DNA from: Drosophila pseudoobscura
Lineage: Eukaryota; Arthropoda; Insecta; Diptera; Drosophilidae
Assembly: GCF_009870125.1 (NCBI RefSeq)
Contig: NC_046681.1
Coordinates: forward strand, 6,833,001-6,897,000
DNA length: 64,000 nucleotides
Direction: 5' to 3'
Position 1 is the first letter of the stretch. Each line of letters opens with the position of its first letter. Under the pieces are notes generated by a model, which worked only from the letters and a program-made list of their open reading frames with translations, was not told the origin of the DNA and did not search any database. Of the stretch, positions 22,901-35,200 are shown piece after piece. The position numbers and the translations under genes were made by a program.

Positions 22901-25655
22901 TGACATAGCCAATGTTGTCGCCTACTCTGGCATCCGTGTTGGCCAATTCCAGGGGCGGTTCTCGGTGCGTAAAGAGCACTTGTGGGGCTGTGTGAGAAGC
23001 ACGTCGCCCTTCTCTCAATTCCTGCATAAATACTTTGCCAATTACGACGTCGTCCTCATCACGGAAGATAGTGCTGAAAACAACGGTGACACGATCTGGC
23101 TTCGCTTCCACGTACCTATGGATGAAATGTAGTTGGTCAACAGGTTCTTCGGGTTTCTAATTGGTCTTACAAAGTCTCATCGTTGCGGTAGTTAATTACG
23201 GCACGCTTTTGTCCTTCTTCTCCTTGCTCCTGGTAGTCGAAATACTTTTCAAAGACGGAGGCAAAACAGTTGCGCTTCAGCAGTCCAATTCTCTTTGCAA
23301 TTTGCTCCCAGTCCTCGGGGATTTCCTCCAGATTTATAAGTACAGAAACGTTGTAGCCTACCAAACGCAAAGCAATTAATTAACAGTAGAAACAAAGAAC
23401 TACAGCTCGGTTGCGTGCACAAACCTTCTTCTGTGTCAGTTAGCAGACTGCCATATTCACGCTTCAGCAGCTCGTCAGCCCCATGCTCTTGCAGCTGTTT
23501 GTAGAACTTTAGCGATATGCTGATCTATTTTAGCGGAGGAAACCAACGATCAAGAGAGTTCGCTCTGAACCGAATTCGCAGGAATACTTACCCTCACTTT
23601 TGTTTTATCGTTATTCACATTTGAAATGTGATAGAGTACGCCATCGAAGTCAGCTATTCGTATGTCTATCGATTCTGGCTTCAGTCTGCAAGAAGAATTT
23701 CAAAGATAACATTCAGTTCGACTACTTATAAGTATTAGTCATTACTACCACACACCGCAGTACCTTATCGGCAAAATAGTACACACATTTGTACATACAG
23801 ATGTATATAAATAGATTTCCATTAATCTGTTTTTGTTTGAAAACTAATTATACAGAATGTATGCAATTCACATCTATTTGCGGAGAATTCACACACAAGT
23901 TAGGAACATCTAAAGTATGTCACATTATAGCTCCGACTAAACTCGATTGGTTTTTTTTTTATACGAAAATCTTTAATAAAATACTACTATTTAGAGTATG
24001 AAAGACACCAAGGTATTTTCCGAAATTCATATGCCACTTTCCAGGAAAACGAGCCTAAAGGTTATTGTACACGAACACAAGTCGTCTGTTATAATATGAG
24101 GGATTATTCAGGATGCCGTTCGTATATCGTGTTATTATCGGAGTATTTGAGACACAAATCTGAAGGTTGGTTCAGAAATATGCCACTTTGGCTCCAGGAA
24201 AACAATACTGTATAACAGTTAAAGGCCTATTGTACACGAACACAAGTCGTCTGTTATAATACGAGGGATTATTCAGGATGCCGTTCGTCTATCTAGTTAT
24301 TATTGGAGTATTTGAGACACAAATCTGAAGGTTTGTTCAATAATATGCCACTTTAGCTCCAGGAAAACAATACTGTATAACAGTTAAAGGTCTATTGTAC
24401 ACGAACACAAGTCGTCTGTTATAATATGAGGGATTATTCAGGATGCCGTTCGTCTATCATGTTATTATTGGAGTATTTGAGACATAAATCTGAAGGTTTG
24501 TTCAGAAATATGCCACTTTAGCTCCAGGAAAACAATACTGTATAACAGTTAAAGGTCTATTGTACACGAACACAAGTCATCTGTTATAATATGAGGGATT
24601 ATTCAGGATGCCGTTCGTCTATCTGGTTACTATCGGAGTATTTGAGACACAAATCTGAAGGTTTGTTCAGAAATATGCCACTTTAGCTCCAGGAATACGA
24701 TACTGTAAACAGTTTAAGGTCTATTGTACACGAACACAAGTCGTCTGTTATAATACGAGGGATTACTCAGGATGCCGTTCGTCTATCTAGTTATTATTGG
24801 AGTATTTGAGACAGAAATCTGAAGGTTTGTTCTGAAATATGCCACTTTAGCTCCAGGAATACGATACTGTAAACATTCTAACGGCTATTGTACACGAACA
24901 CAAGTCGTCTGCTATATTATGAGGGGTTATTTAAGATCTAGGACTATGTGTACTACTAGCTGGCGGGTGATGCTTGGTTACTGCTCAAATCAGCGTGCGG
25001 CACGTCGTTGGTCTTCAAAAGCTCTTCCTTGAATAGGATTTTTGCACTGCAGTCGGGCTCGAACCCAAATATGCAAATAGATACGCGGATCTAAGAAGCC
25101 CTAATGAGCTTTACAAAATTTGACGCCCTTCCCCACTTTTTGGAACATGATTTTATTGGGGTTTCAACGAGATTCGTTATATTTTTTCCGACTGGCGATG
25201 AGTCATGTCCAGCTGGGTCGACGCATGGACGCAGATGATGCACAAATGATTCGATAAACAAGCTGTAATGAATTAACAAATGGGATGCATGGATAGGAAG
25301 AGGGGATCGGGCAGGGGCTGTATCAGTGGCAAGTAAGTATGTTGGATTGTACATATAGGGAGAGCGCTCGCTTGACGAGTGGATGAGTGTACCAGCGCTG
25401 GAACTACACCCGAACTTTTACTCCGAGCTAGAGCTAGAGTATACGTACGGACTGATAAAGAAATCGAAGCTGATAACACGCGGTAGGGAGTGCAGGAGGA
25501 GAGGAAGTACATACATAGATAAACCAAAATGGTGGAGCAATAAGGTCACATTACTGCCTTACAGTTATGTGGAACACTCACCCGGCCTGGGCGTTGCGGT
25601 ATTTGACAAGGAGTGTCTCCTCTATAATCCGATTATTGATTTCCAGCAAGATCAT
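19979..25655 (-). CDS. Arpc2: Arp2/3 complex subunit 2 (p34-Arc), 8 coding exons
   Basis: Coding exons on the minus strand are 25582-25655, 23592-23685, 23425-23524, 23171-23357, 22895-23115, 20237-20328, 20068-20177 and 19979-20006. All splice sites are GT..AG, the phases agree, and they sum to 906 nt, or 301 aa plus stop, the usual p34 length. The protein starts [20 protein letters not shown]. It contains [96 protein letters not shown] and [19 protein letters not shown], and ends [11 protein letters not shown]. Arpc2 pairs with Arpc4 to form the core that holds the Arp2/3 complex on the mother actin filament during branch nucleation. The coding exons are intact. Introns 1 and 5 are swollen by a 165-bp tandem repeat. 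A further 5-prime UTR exon is likely upstream (acceptor-like CTATAG near 25672). Confidence 0.97.
20440..22775. repeat. 165-bp satellite array, about 14 copies, in Arpc2 intron 5
   Basis: Unit starts (CTATTGTACACGAACACAAG) fall at 20496, 20661, 20826, 20991, 21156, 21321, 21485, 21650, 21815, 21980, 22145, 22310, 22475 and 22640. The period is 165 bp (164 once), and the array ends mid-unit at 22775. A degenerate half unit precedes the first copy. The units fall into two alternating types: one with AATATGAGG and mostly CTGGTTACTATCGG, the other with AATACGAGG and CTAGTTTTTATTGG or CTAGTTATTATTGG. This gives a 330-bp dimeric higher-order repeat, broken in the middle of the array. The array fills nearly all of the 2.57-kb intron between coding exons 5 and 6. 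No long ORF is present. Confidence 0.97.
24010..24940. repeat. 165-bp satellite array, about 5-6 copies, in Arpc2 intron 1
   Basis: This is the same unit and orientation as the larger array. Unit starts are near 24062, 24227, 24392, 24557, 24721 and 24885. The array opens with a truncated unit (ATATGCCACTTTCCAGG near 24030) and decays after 24930. It lies in the 1.9-kb intron between coding exons 1 and 2 of Arpc2. A unique segment with exons 2-5 separates it from the other array. Confidence 0.95.
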
Positions 25656-25945
25656 GATGAGCGGCGGCCTATAGATGATATTTTTGCAGAATTAGGTTGC
25701 TCTAATGCAAGGCGATGACAAATTTTATGACGTCGACTTCTTTCGCCGCTCACGGAGCTGCGAATGCGGTGGTTCTTCGTGCGGTAACTGTTTCTTTCTC
25801 TGCCAGAGGCGCGCTGTGTGTGGGGCGCTGCTCCAACTCACCAACACAGGCACATTCCGCGTGTGAGCAGTGTGTGTGTGTGCGCAGCGTATTTAATGAA
25901 TCAACAACAAAAAATGGGCGCTGATGTCGGCTTTTTTGGTCGTCT

Positions 25946-25970
25946 CACACACACACACACACACACGCAC
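25946..25970. repeat. (CA)n microsatellite
   Basis: An AC dinucleotide run upstream of the Arpc2 start. Another short GT tract lies at about 25869-25882. This is noncoding promoter-proximal or 5-prime UTR sequence. Confidence 0.85.
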
Positions 25971-26166
25971 ACTACAAAATTCCAACACACACAAAGCCGC
26001 AAAGCTCTGACACTTGCAAAAATGTGTGCTCTTTTTCTGTTTCACCCGATAAAAAAAGAGTTCAGTTCAACACGATTTTCTTGCTTTATGGAATGGGTTT
26101 TGAGCGTTAATACCTTTAATTTAAGACAAAACGTGGGTATAAAGTCTTGTCTTGTAGGTGATATTT

Positions 26167-26176
26167 AGTGTGACCC
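26167..26176 (-). promoter_or_regulatory. Ohler-1-like motif, candidate Arpc2 promoter
   Basis: On the minus strand it reads GGGTCACACT, close to YGGTCACACTR. It faces Arpc2, about 510 nt upstream of its start codon, and sits at the end of the ATATACC inverted repeat. It is a plausible core-promoter element, but no start-site data are available. Confidence 0.45.
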
Positions 26177-26876
26177 TTATCATTAAAATATACGGCCTGA
26201 CCGTGAGAAACATACCGAAATATGCAGTCTCATTTTCAAAATATACCGTAAATATACTGATTTTATTCCGATTTTATTCAATTTTACATATTCCGATTCT
26301 GATATTCCGTAAAATATTACTAGCTAGATAGAATATTTAGCCATGCCCACATAATTTTATCCGATTAATGAACTTATTTTCTAATTGACTGGTTCATTTT
26401 AAACACTTGCTTTTATTGGATTTCTATATACCGTTGAAAATGAAATTTAACAGATTGATGAAATTGACAAAATGTACCATTATATACCGATTTACAGTAA
26501 ATATACCATCGGTTCAATTTCGACCTAAAAAAATACCGGTATTTTTCGGTATATTAAGCAATTTTTCGGTGTATTTAAGATGGTAAAAATGTATCTGCAG
26601 AATACACTCCACTCTCTCAAATTTAAAAAGCGTTTCAGTCAAATTATATTTCTACTTTCTATACTTTATTTTGCCTATAATAAATAGATTTAATATAATT
26701 TTTCAGTCTAGCAAAGCTGTAACACACATAATATATGAAAATATGTCTAAAATTTATAAGTTAATATTAAGCTGATATATAAGAAAAGTGCTTAAATTTA
26801 CTAGATCCAAGCAGCAATGTTAATTTCGTAGAATTCCACAAATTGTATTTGGGCATTAATGTAAGCACAGTCATTT

Positions 26877-27197
26877 TTGATCGAGTTGAGTATACAATTA
26901 ATGAAAAGGTTGCATATTAACGAGAAGGTTTTTAAACTTCTCTCCTTCCTAAACCCTGAAGACATAGTCAAAGGCCAATTATCAGATTTGCATGACCTGT
27001 ATAAAAGATTTCCTCAACTTATTAAAGATCCGCAGGGAAACGATAATGAATTTGTCCTCTTAAAAAATTATGAGGTTCTTTTTAATTTATTAAAAACACA
27101 CAAAAGTCCTGTCCATTGCTCTGAACCGAAGATTGAAAATCTGACGATAGTGATATTAGTGATTAGTATATTTATTATTATTAATAAGTCTTATTAA
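26877..27197 (+). pseudogene. possible transposase-derived fragment inside the inverted-repeat element
   Basis: A 106-codon open frame whose first ATG is at 26901. It contains FLNPEDIVKG and LYKRFPQLIKD, followed by NEFVLLKNYEVLF. This recalls the C-terminal region of hAT-like transposase-derived proteins (FP.L....D.EW..L), but the resemblance is weak. The tail (VILVISIFIIINK) is AT-rich filler up to the stop. The ORF lies between the inverted arms at 26.2 and 27.8 kb, as expected for an internally deleted transposon. No catalytic part is present. It could also be a chance ORF in AT-rich DNA. Confidence 0.35.
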
Positions 27198-27456
27198 GAC
27201 TTAAGATTATTAAATGAAATGAATGAAACATTTATTTCGAATAGGCCAATCATGTAGGAAATAGATTAACCAATCGTATAAAATTATGTGGGCATGGCTA
27301 AATCTTCCATATAGCTGATATTCGACGGAAGATCAAAATTGAGGGAATCGTCGTATTTGTTGAATCGGTAATGGCCCGGTTGACAACACTTAAATCCTTG
27401 TCGCTCACATTCAAAAAAGTTAGATTTGGCGCGCACCACTCGTAACCAGTCGATAG

Positions 27457-27464
27457 TATCGATA
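27457..27464. promoter_or_regulatory. DRE motif TATCGATA (distal)
   Basis: A perfect DRE inside the spacer between the two right-hand inverted modules, about 365 nt upstream of the MADF gene start. A second DRE lies at 27779-27786, so DREF control of the MADF gene is plausible. Confidence 0.5.
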
Positions 27465-27778
27465 ACGGAACTTGAATCGGGTGAATGTGGTCATCGCTAC
27501 TTGTTTTTTGTTTGACTTATTTCGCTAGAACCTTTTTTTATGCAAAATGCAATAAAAGCAAGTATTAAGAATACACCAGTTAAATAGAAAATTGATTCAT
27601 CAATCGTATAAAACTATGATGGCATGACTAAATGTTCTATATAGCTAGTAATATTCGTCGGAATATCAAAAACGAGGAATATGTAATATAGAACTTGAAT
27701 TCGTCAGTATATTTAAGGTATATTTTGAAAATGAGGCGGTCTGTTTCGGTATATTTCTGAGGGTCGGACGGTATATTT

Positions 27779-27803
27779 TATCGATAAATCCGCGGTCACA
27801 CTG
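27779..27803 (+). promoter_or_regulatory. DRE plus Ohler-1 core promoter of the MADF gene
   Basis: TATCGATA (27779-27786) is followed 6 nt later by CGGTCACACTGC (27793-27804), the Drosophila Motif 1. The start codon is at 27829. This DRE/Motif 1 pairing is typical of TATA-less housekeeping promoters with dispersed initiation. The same bases form the right end of the inverted-repeat element. Confidence 0.75.
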
Positions 27804-27828
27804 CTAAGATTAAAAATTAAAACAACAA

Positions 27829-29239
27829 ATGGATGAAAGCGAGCTAATTAAGTTAATAAAGAACTGCCCTATCCTGTACGACAAGGACAGTGCACGCAGC
27901 GTGAAAAATGCAACGCTGAAAGACGCAGCATGGAAGACCATATCCCAGAAGATTGGCGCCTCAGAGCGAGCCTGCATCACACGTTGGAAGAGCATTAGGG
28001 ACCGCTTTGGAAAGGAGTTTCGTCGATTCCAGGAAAACCCTGAAGTGCCTACTTACTGGGACATGTTTCCGCACCTGCTGTTCCTCAAGGACCACTACAA
28101 GCACGGCCTGGTCAGGCACGAGAGTCTGGAGGGGATTAAATTTGAGCCCAAAGTGAGGAGGAAACGCAACTACAGATTGTATGAGGAACATGAGAAAAAT
28201 CCTAAGGCCGAAGAGGAAGACTGCAAAGATGATATACTAAGCGAGCTGATTGAACTCGTCAAAATGCATCCCGTTCTGTATGACAAGGACCAGATACGCA
28301 TTTCCAAGAACCTGTCTGCCAAGAATGAGGCTTGGCGGGAAATCTCGGAGAGGTTGAATGTGTCGGGTGAGTGGCTGGACGCGTGTGCATATGATTGGGT
28401 ACTAATATAGTTTATAATCTTTCCCTTTAGAGGAGATCTGCTTCAAACATTGGAAGAAGTTGCGCGAACGATTCGCGCGAGAGTATCGCAACCAGCAGAT
28501 TGATCAATCGACGCCCATTACCTGGAAGCATTTCAATGATCTGCTCTTCTTGGACAAGCATTTTCGTAAGGGAGTTCCCCTGGTCATAGAGAATATGAAG
28601 AAGCGAGGACGCCCACCAAAGGCGAGCAATCAGACTGGCCTTCCCGACAAGCAGACGACTAGCGTCGGCTTTGTGAATGGGGAGCAGATCTGGGGCGCCG
28701 ACTATCCCTACAGCACAGATAATGATGAGCAGGATAACGATCTCGAGCTGTCCTACGATGATCCGGACGAGATTGAGTTTGCACCAGAACCGGAGCAAAC
28801 GACTGCCTACGATTTCATTCTCCCGGAGACTGCCCCCTCTCAGCATTTGGCGCCGGATGTGAGCGTTGAGCTCTTACCCTACAACGAGAGCTTCGACCTG
28901 GCTAGGGAGAGTAGCACTGTTGAGGACGTGGGCATTGCCACAGAGGAGGACACGCCTGCCGCCACATCTGGCAATCTGCTCGACCATGTCATATCCAACA
29001 TGGAGACTGTCCTTCAGCAGTCTCGGGAGCTACAGGCGCAGCTCCAACACGAGCAGCAACGTCCCCCCGCGATTAAGAGCCTGTTGGCCAAGGCTCAAAT
29101 GCTGCTGGACGGCCTCAGCCCGAAAGATCGGTCGACTGCAGTGCGACAGATAGGGCTGTTCGTGCATCAGTGCCAGATCAAGGCACTGGCGGGGGAGGAG
29201 ATCGAGGATCTGACTCCTTACCAAGTATTTAATTGTTAA
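27829..29239 (+). CDS. tandem MADF-domain DNA-binding protein with AT-hook
   Basis: Two exons, 27829-28366 and 28431-29239, joined GTCGG|GTGAGT .. CCCTTTAG with a split codon, give 448 aa. There are two MADF (Myb/SANT-like) domains: residues about 5-92 (LIKLIKNCPILYDKDS .. WKTISQKIG .. CITRWKSIRDRFGKEFRR .. YWDMFPHLLFL) and about 138-224 (LSELIELVKMHPVLYDKDQ .. WREISERLNVS .. CFKHWKKLRERFAREYR .. WKHFNDLLFL). An AT-hook-like KKRGRPPK follows at 236-243, then a long acidic linker. The C-terminal helical region (about 390-440, SLLAKAQMLLDGLSPKDR) may be a BESS-like interaction motif. MADF proteins are fly transcription factors and this one is probably nuclear. It is divergent from Arpc2 across the inverted-repeat element. 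The intron interrupts MADF 2. Confidence 0.9.
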
Positions 29240-32200
29240 GGTGAGTTCGGAAGTTTCTGAGCTTTAGATTTAAGAGACAATGCTTACATTTGCCAATATA
29301 AAGTTTAATGGAGATGTGATATCTCGATATATTGTTTGAATTTTGTTATCGAATACCAGCTGTTTCTTCGATATCCGCCAGAGGGCGCTCAAACTTTCAA
29401 AAGAAACGTTACTCGCAGTCGGAAACTGAAAGAAAACAATAGCACCCACGCCCGAACATTAATTGCAATTAATAACGCTCACACACACACAGCAAACACT
29501 CAAAAAACGCTTAAACAAATCGCTGGGCATGCAGTTAAACGCGAATGATTTTAATTCGCTTAGTTTCCACGCTCGATTCGCACGCTGCAGTTGTTGGCTG
29601 GTCCGCTCTCCTCTTGTGCGTCAAAGAGCCGCCAAAACATTTAGAATTATTGAAATAATAAACGGACCACGCCAGCCGCACAAAAGCGCTTTTTAAGTGT
29701 CTGCAAATGATATTTGTTGCTCGCCGCCCCTCCTCGCCCGTTGTGGTTCTTGGTTGTCGGGCGTAAACTAATTTTGTATAAATAAACGAACCGAGAATCG
29801 TTTGAAGTTATAATATTTGGGATTCGTAGAGTACGACGGAGACTTGGATGGTGCTAATGGAATGCGATGAATCGGTTGATATGTACATGAAAAGCGTGCG
29901 CCATTGTTGTGACACCTGCCGGCACTACTTCCCATCCCCCCTTCCCCCCCACTATGCATCAGGACTACGCATGTTTGTTCGTGTTTCCACATGCTTGTGT
30001 CTGTCGGTGCTGCCATTAGCTCAATCGTCGGAGGCGAGGAAGAAAGCGGTTCCTGATAGTTTCTTCCCGTTGCTGATGTCTCTTTCTAAATGACAATTTG
30101 GTAAGTACACTGGCCGAAAATCAATCAATTATAGAATATTTAACATATCAGTTTAGAAAGAACATATTCTCAGCTGACTAGCTATAGATAGAGAAAATCG
30201 AAGAAAATAGTTCAATTACACTGTGCACCTATATTCGTGGAACTATACGACATGTGTAGGTAGATTCGAAATTGTGGGTAATTTCAAGTATTTTAGGACC
30301 TACATTGTCTTTAGCTTCGAATACACAAACACTAGTACGTATTTATGATATATATCATAGATTGTATAATAGTTATTGGTATTTTGATGGGTTGATGAAA
30401 GGTCTTAAAGCACAAAAGTAAATGTCGCTGAAACATTTAAAGTTCAGCAGACCTTTGACCTGACACCAGATCCACTTCCATTTCCATCTCCACGCCACTC
30501 AACTCCTTCCCTTCTCTGGCTGAATCATTTATAGAGCTGCCACTTTGTCGCATCATTGGAGGAGGTCAAACCATCAATCACCGTGGCCGTGGCAACAGCG
30601 GAAACGTGCGCCAGGATGCCCCTCCTGCTGCCCATCCATCCCACAGAATGGTGGGGCTCGGCACTCCTTGGTCTATTTTCCACTTGCGCTGGCAATTGTG
30701 TATGAAGAAAATTTGTATAATTGCCAATTGCCACGGATTTACTCGATTGCGGAGACGCGAGCGACGATGCACCAAATAATATTCAGCATACGCCGTGTGT
30801 GCCAAATTAATTGTAAAGCATTGCCGCAGCCGTGCCAACGCACACACACACACGCGGTCGGATGCATGCTCGAGGGGTCTCACACACATGCAAATACAAA
30901 TGCAAATGCAACATATGTACCATAAATATTTGCATATTTGTATAGAAATATATTTAGAGGCAAGTTTCGCATAACAATAAATCCAAACAACATTCTGTTC
31001 GCCGCTGGCACTCTGCTCTGCCTTTGGAGGAGCGCTTCGGGTTGTCTGTAAATTTGCCATAGCTCTGCGAGTGCATCTGTGAGAGTGTTAGTGTGTCTGC
31101 ATTGTTTTTGGCTTATGTATGCATGCATGTCGTCGTGTGTTTCAATGAGCGCAAAATATCTATATCTGTGCCTGTGCCATTGAAAGTGCGGCTGTGTGCA
31201 TCGAGGGCTGAAAAGTCATTTGAATTTTGAATGAGAGCCTCTCATCAGATTAGGGAATTTGGGTTGAACCATTCATGAAATGAATAAAGATACTCACGCT
31301 GAATGGGGGAACAATGCGCCTTGTATTTGTTGTTTTTGATTATGATAAATGGTAAACCAAAAAGGATCTAACGAACTTCATTGAATTAGTCTTGAAAGGG
31401 TTTCCGCTATTAGACAGAGAGAACGATCCTGTATCAGGACATTTAATGAAAGTTGAATGAAAGTTCAAGTTTAGTCAAGTTTAAGAGGCTTAAGAACCTA
31501 AGAACTTTATGGCTGCTGAGTGTCTAAAAGTAGCTTGAAGGAACTATCTTGGAGGAAGTGCTTCTTGCAGCAGGTTTGCTTGCATCAGATCAGAAGAAGA
31601 ACTTTATTTGCAGCCCTCGCTGCTGTTACGTTCACATTTCACATTTCGAATACTCGTACAACGTGATGGGCAAACACTTTTTCACTTTTCCGCCTTTACA
31701 CTGCTGTTACCTCCCCTCTCTCGATTGCCTCCTTGTGTGCGTGTCCATATCCTTCTCGGTAGGCTCTGGTGCCAGGCTGCACTGCAGCAGCATTTTTTAT
31801 GGCCAGTGCAGTTCTTGTGCCCTGGGCCTCGAGCATTGCGACATGTTCTGCATGGCCAAACAACAACGCCTCAAACACTGTTGCAAACAATTTGCAATAA
31901 AATTGAATGCAGAACAGGACACACAGACAAAAGCCATGGCAGCCACAGCCATGGCCAAAAGTCAATCATGCAGGCCCGGAGAGTGGGAGAAGGCCACTAA
32001 GTGCCTCTCTGCCCCTCGCTCAGAGCACGTGTGGGGCACCGGGCCGCTCAACCTTTGACTGGAGCTTTGAACTTTGGCGCCATTTCGCTGACCGACGCAG
32101 CCAGGCGCATAAATTTCGCCTTGAGGAGCGGAGGGGCCACGGGAGACTGCAGTTCAAAAGACTCGCTTGGCAAAATTTCAGCTCAAACTTTCGTCTTACA

Positions 32201-35200
32201 AGAGTTCTTTCTCTTTTTCGTGTTCTTCCTCTTTTCTTTTCTTTTCTTTTCTTTTCGTTTCGTTTATTTTCTTTTCGCTTTCTCGATGCTCCTGCCCCTT
32301 TTGGCAGCAATGACCTACAAAGGCATTTAAAATTTACGACTTGATGGCGAATCTGCCTCGAAATGAATGAAGACAAAGTGCAGGAGCGGCCGAGGAGTCA
32401 GGGGCCCGATGTCTGAGGAGTGGCAGGCACCAGTGATGCCTAGGACTTAAATCGAAAGAAATATGGATTCGAATTGATTTTTGTGCGAGAGTCTTGGGGA
32501 TCAGCAGTAGCACGTCAGATTGGAGATGTAATAATGGATAAGATACTGGTTATTGGAAAAATTATAGAATAGCATGGGATGTGCCTCACGCGCCATCAAA
32601 GTAGCTGGAGTGGCGACTGTCTTTGACGGTAAAACAGCCGTAAGCCACCGCCTTTGGCGGTGTAGTCAAAGCCAAGCCGACAGCTCTGTTGGCCCGACAG
32701 CTGCTTGGGTGTTTCTCTGTCCTGGCCTAGAGCCCTGGCTGGCGTGGAAATTTTCGCCGCGTGTGTCAAGCTGCTTAATTGCACTTGTGCGCAATTACAT
32801 TTAAGTAACTAAAAGGAGTGCACTTGGCTGACAATTAGCCGCACACACACGCACACACAGGCACAGGCACACACACAAGCATGCAGCGGGGGGGGCGGGG
32901 CAGGGTCCACTCTAATTGGATCTAGCAGCGGCAACAATGCGTATGCGTAATCAAACTGACGAACATAATCATCGGCCTCATCAGTCGTCCGCTGGAAGCA
33001 AAACAACTACGAGAAAATGAGAGTGCGAAACAACACCAAAACATGTATTTATACACATAGGCAGCATCACACAAACATACACAATCACTACGTATATGCA
33101 TGTATGTGTCTCAGGGAGGAGGTCTCCATATAATGTAGTTTTTTTCGATCTGGTTGCATGAGTTTTACGATTTGCAATTACTTTGCTATTTTGGAAATGG
33201 ATTTTCTTATTCGCCGTCGCTGCGTCTGTGTCTGACCGGGCCGCCACTGCCCCACTCTCCCACTCTCCCATTCTCGCACTTCGTGCCACACATTTTCAAT
33301 GAAAAGTCCGCGTCTGCTGCCAGTCTATGGCCCATTGTCTGAGCACGCTTGGCATCGTTTCAAGAGCAAGAAATCGAACGCCTCTGCTCATTACTCATAC
33401 GCAGCGTGTACGCCAGCAACGTCAGAAAGGCCAGCCACGCGGTAGGGGAGCCAAAAATAAACTTTAAATAGAAATTATGGCTAAATTGAACTCAATTACT
33501 TATTATATTTATTCAAGTTAATCGATTTTCCCTGTTGCAAAGTAATAGGCAAACTTTCTTCCAAACGACACGGACGGATCCAATCTAAACATCTTTACAT
33601 ATCTCTTTTGGACATCTTTCTAGATAAACAAACACCTAAGCTCCTATCCAGCATAATTGTTTATTCCTCATAGCACCATATCATACGCAATTACCATTAC
33701 GCCATTGTGATTCAGCCGGCAATCCTAGTTCAATTCACACAACCAAAAGCCGAAATATAGATTTTTGAAATACATAAATTACATAATTCACATAGCCCCC
33801 ACATCATAAAAGAGATTTATGCATAATTATCGCAGCTTTTCAAAATAATCCCCGCAATATCCCGAAATATTCAATTGAATTTAGCAGCGATTCAGGCATG
33901 GCGGTAAAATCATCGGAAAATATACACAAATACGGAAAATTAGGAAAATGTGGAAATGTGTTTGTAGGGCGGCAAATGAAAAAGTTAATTATGCGCAAAG
34001 TGAAACCAAATGTTTTTGCTCAAGCGACTTTTCGGTCGAATGTCGAATGTCGAATGTCGAATGCTGAATGCTGATTGTCGGGAGCAAATTGAATGTAAAC
34101 TGAGAAAAATGAAATACGATTACGATGAGCACTTGTGGCCACATCTGGGGGGGCACGGAGGCCATTTAATGGCCAACTGTCCATTTGCCACACAGAACAC
34201 ACAGCACAGCACGGCACACAAAATACATAGAGAATACATAAATCTATATCTAGATGCTGTCTGGCTGATATAAAATATACGTACGTACAAACAAAGCATT
34301 TCAAGTGCTCTGACAAAGGCGCTAAAAGCAAATGGATAACAAGGGAAATATATGCATGGAAATATAAATTAATCAAATTCATGCAGACAACAAAAAACAT
34401 AAAACAACAACAATTGTGTACACAATGTTTATGGCGAAACTTTCTCGGAGTCTGGAGATGCTTCAACTTACATTTTAGTGGTTTTCTGTTTAAGTCTCAG
34501 TGGAGAGATCCACAGAGATTGTTGCACTTTAAACTCTTAAAATATTCCCCAATAAAACCAAAATTACAGAATTTATCTTCTAAGCCAGTGCTGCACCAAA
34601 GGACAGCCTCTGGATGGTAATGGGTTATGCATTTTTAAGTTTTATTACACTATTTTCATTACTACTGAGACCAAGAGAGTATGCAGAAGCGTCATATGAT
34701 GATAATTTTCTTATTTTCAACGTTAATTTTCCGCTATTTATAAACTAATGTTATATTCCTTTATGAGCCATACAATGAGCATATTACTTTGCCCTCTGAA
34801 CTGAACACAGAACACTTTTTTGTTTGTAAATAAAAATTCGTTTCCACATACAGTGCCGCTCAACTGAATAGGTTCAACAATTTTCAAAAGTCAAACCGCT
34901 ACCTACCAAATTATATGAAATAATATTTTTATCATAGATCGATTCATTGTTAATATAGCAAGGAAGTTTGTGGTTTCCAGGACACGTTTTTAGAGGCCAT
35001 AATCGTACATACACCTACAATGTATTAGATTAAATACTATCGAAAGTTCAGCAGAAAACTGACATGAACTATGTTTTTCTTTTTGACTAAAATTCCAAAA
35101 AATCATCGCTTCGGGCTTCGGTTATCAGTATGTTAATATTTAAGGAAAAGTATGGGAAGTGTCTAATATTTCTATACGGTTAGATGTGGCACTATGGGAG

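Larger units (their letters stand above)
26167..27803. mobile_element. inverted-repeat element with Ohler-1 termini
   Basis: The left arm (26167 to about 26430) and right arm (about 27525-27803, inverted) share, in order, AGTGTGACC, ATATACC boxes, CATTTTCAAAATATACC, AAATATACTGA, a TACTAGCTA..TAG segment, the CATGCCCACATAATTTTAT module and ACTTGCTTTTATTG. A further inverted partial copy of the inner module lies at about 27225-27350. The 1.6-kb unit looks like a nonautonomous DNA element with about 270-bp terminal inverted repeats, or a composite of several copies. I could not identify a target-site duplication with certainty. It fills the space between the divergent Arpc2 and MADF genes. Confidence 0.55.

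Noticed and set aside
25040..25085. GGTTCGAGCCC on the minus strand, like a tRNA B box
   Set aside because: No A box, no clover-leaf stems and no acceptor stem could be built around it.
31549..32058. 169-codon plus-strand ORF
   Set aside because: It starts with TTG, is Cys-rich by chance, has no motif and no splice partner, and overlaps equally open frames.
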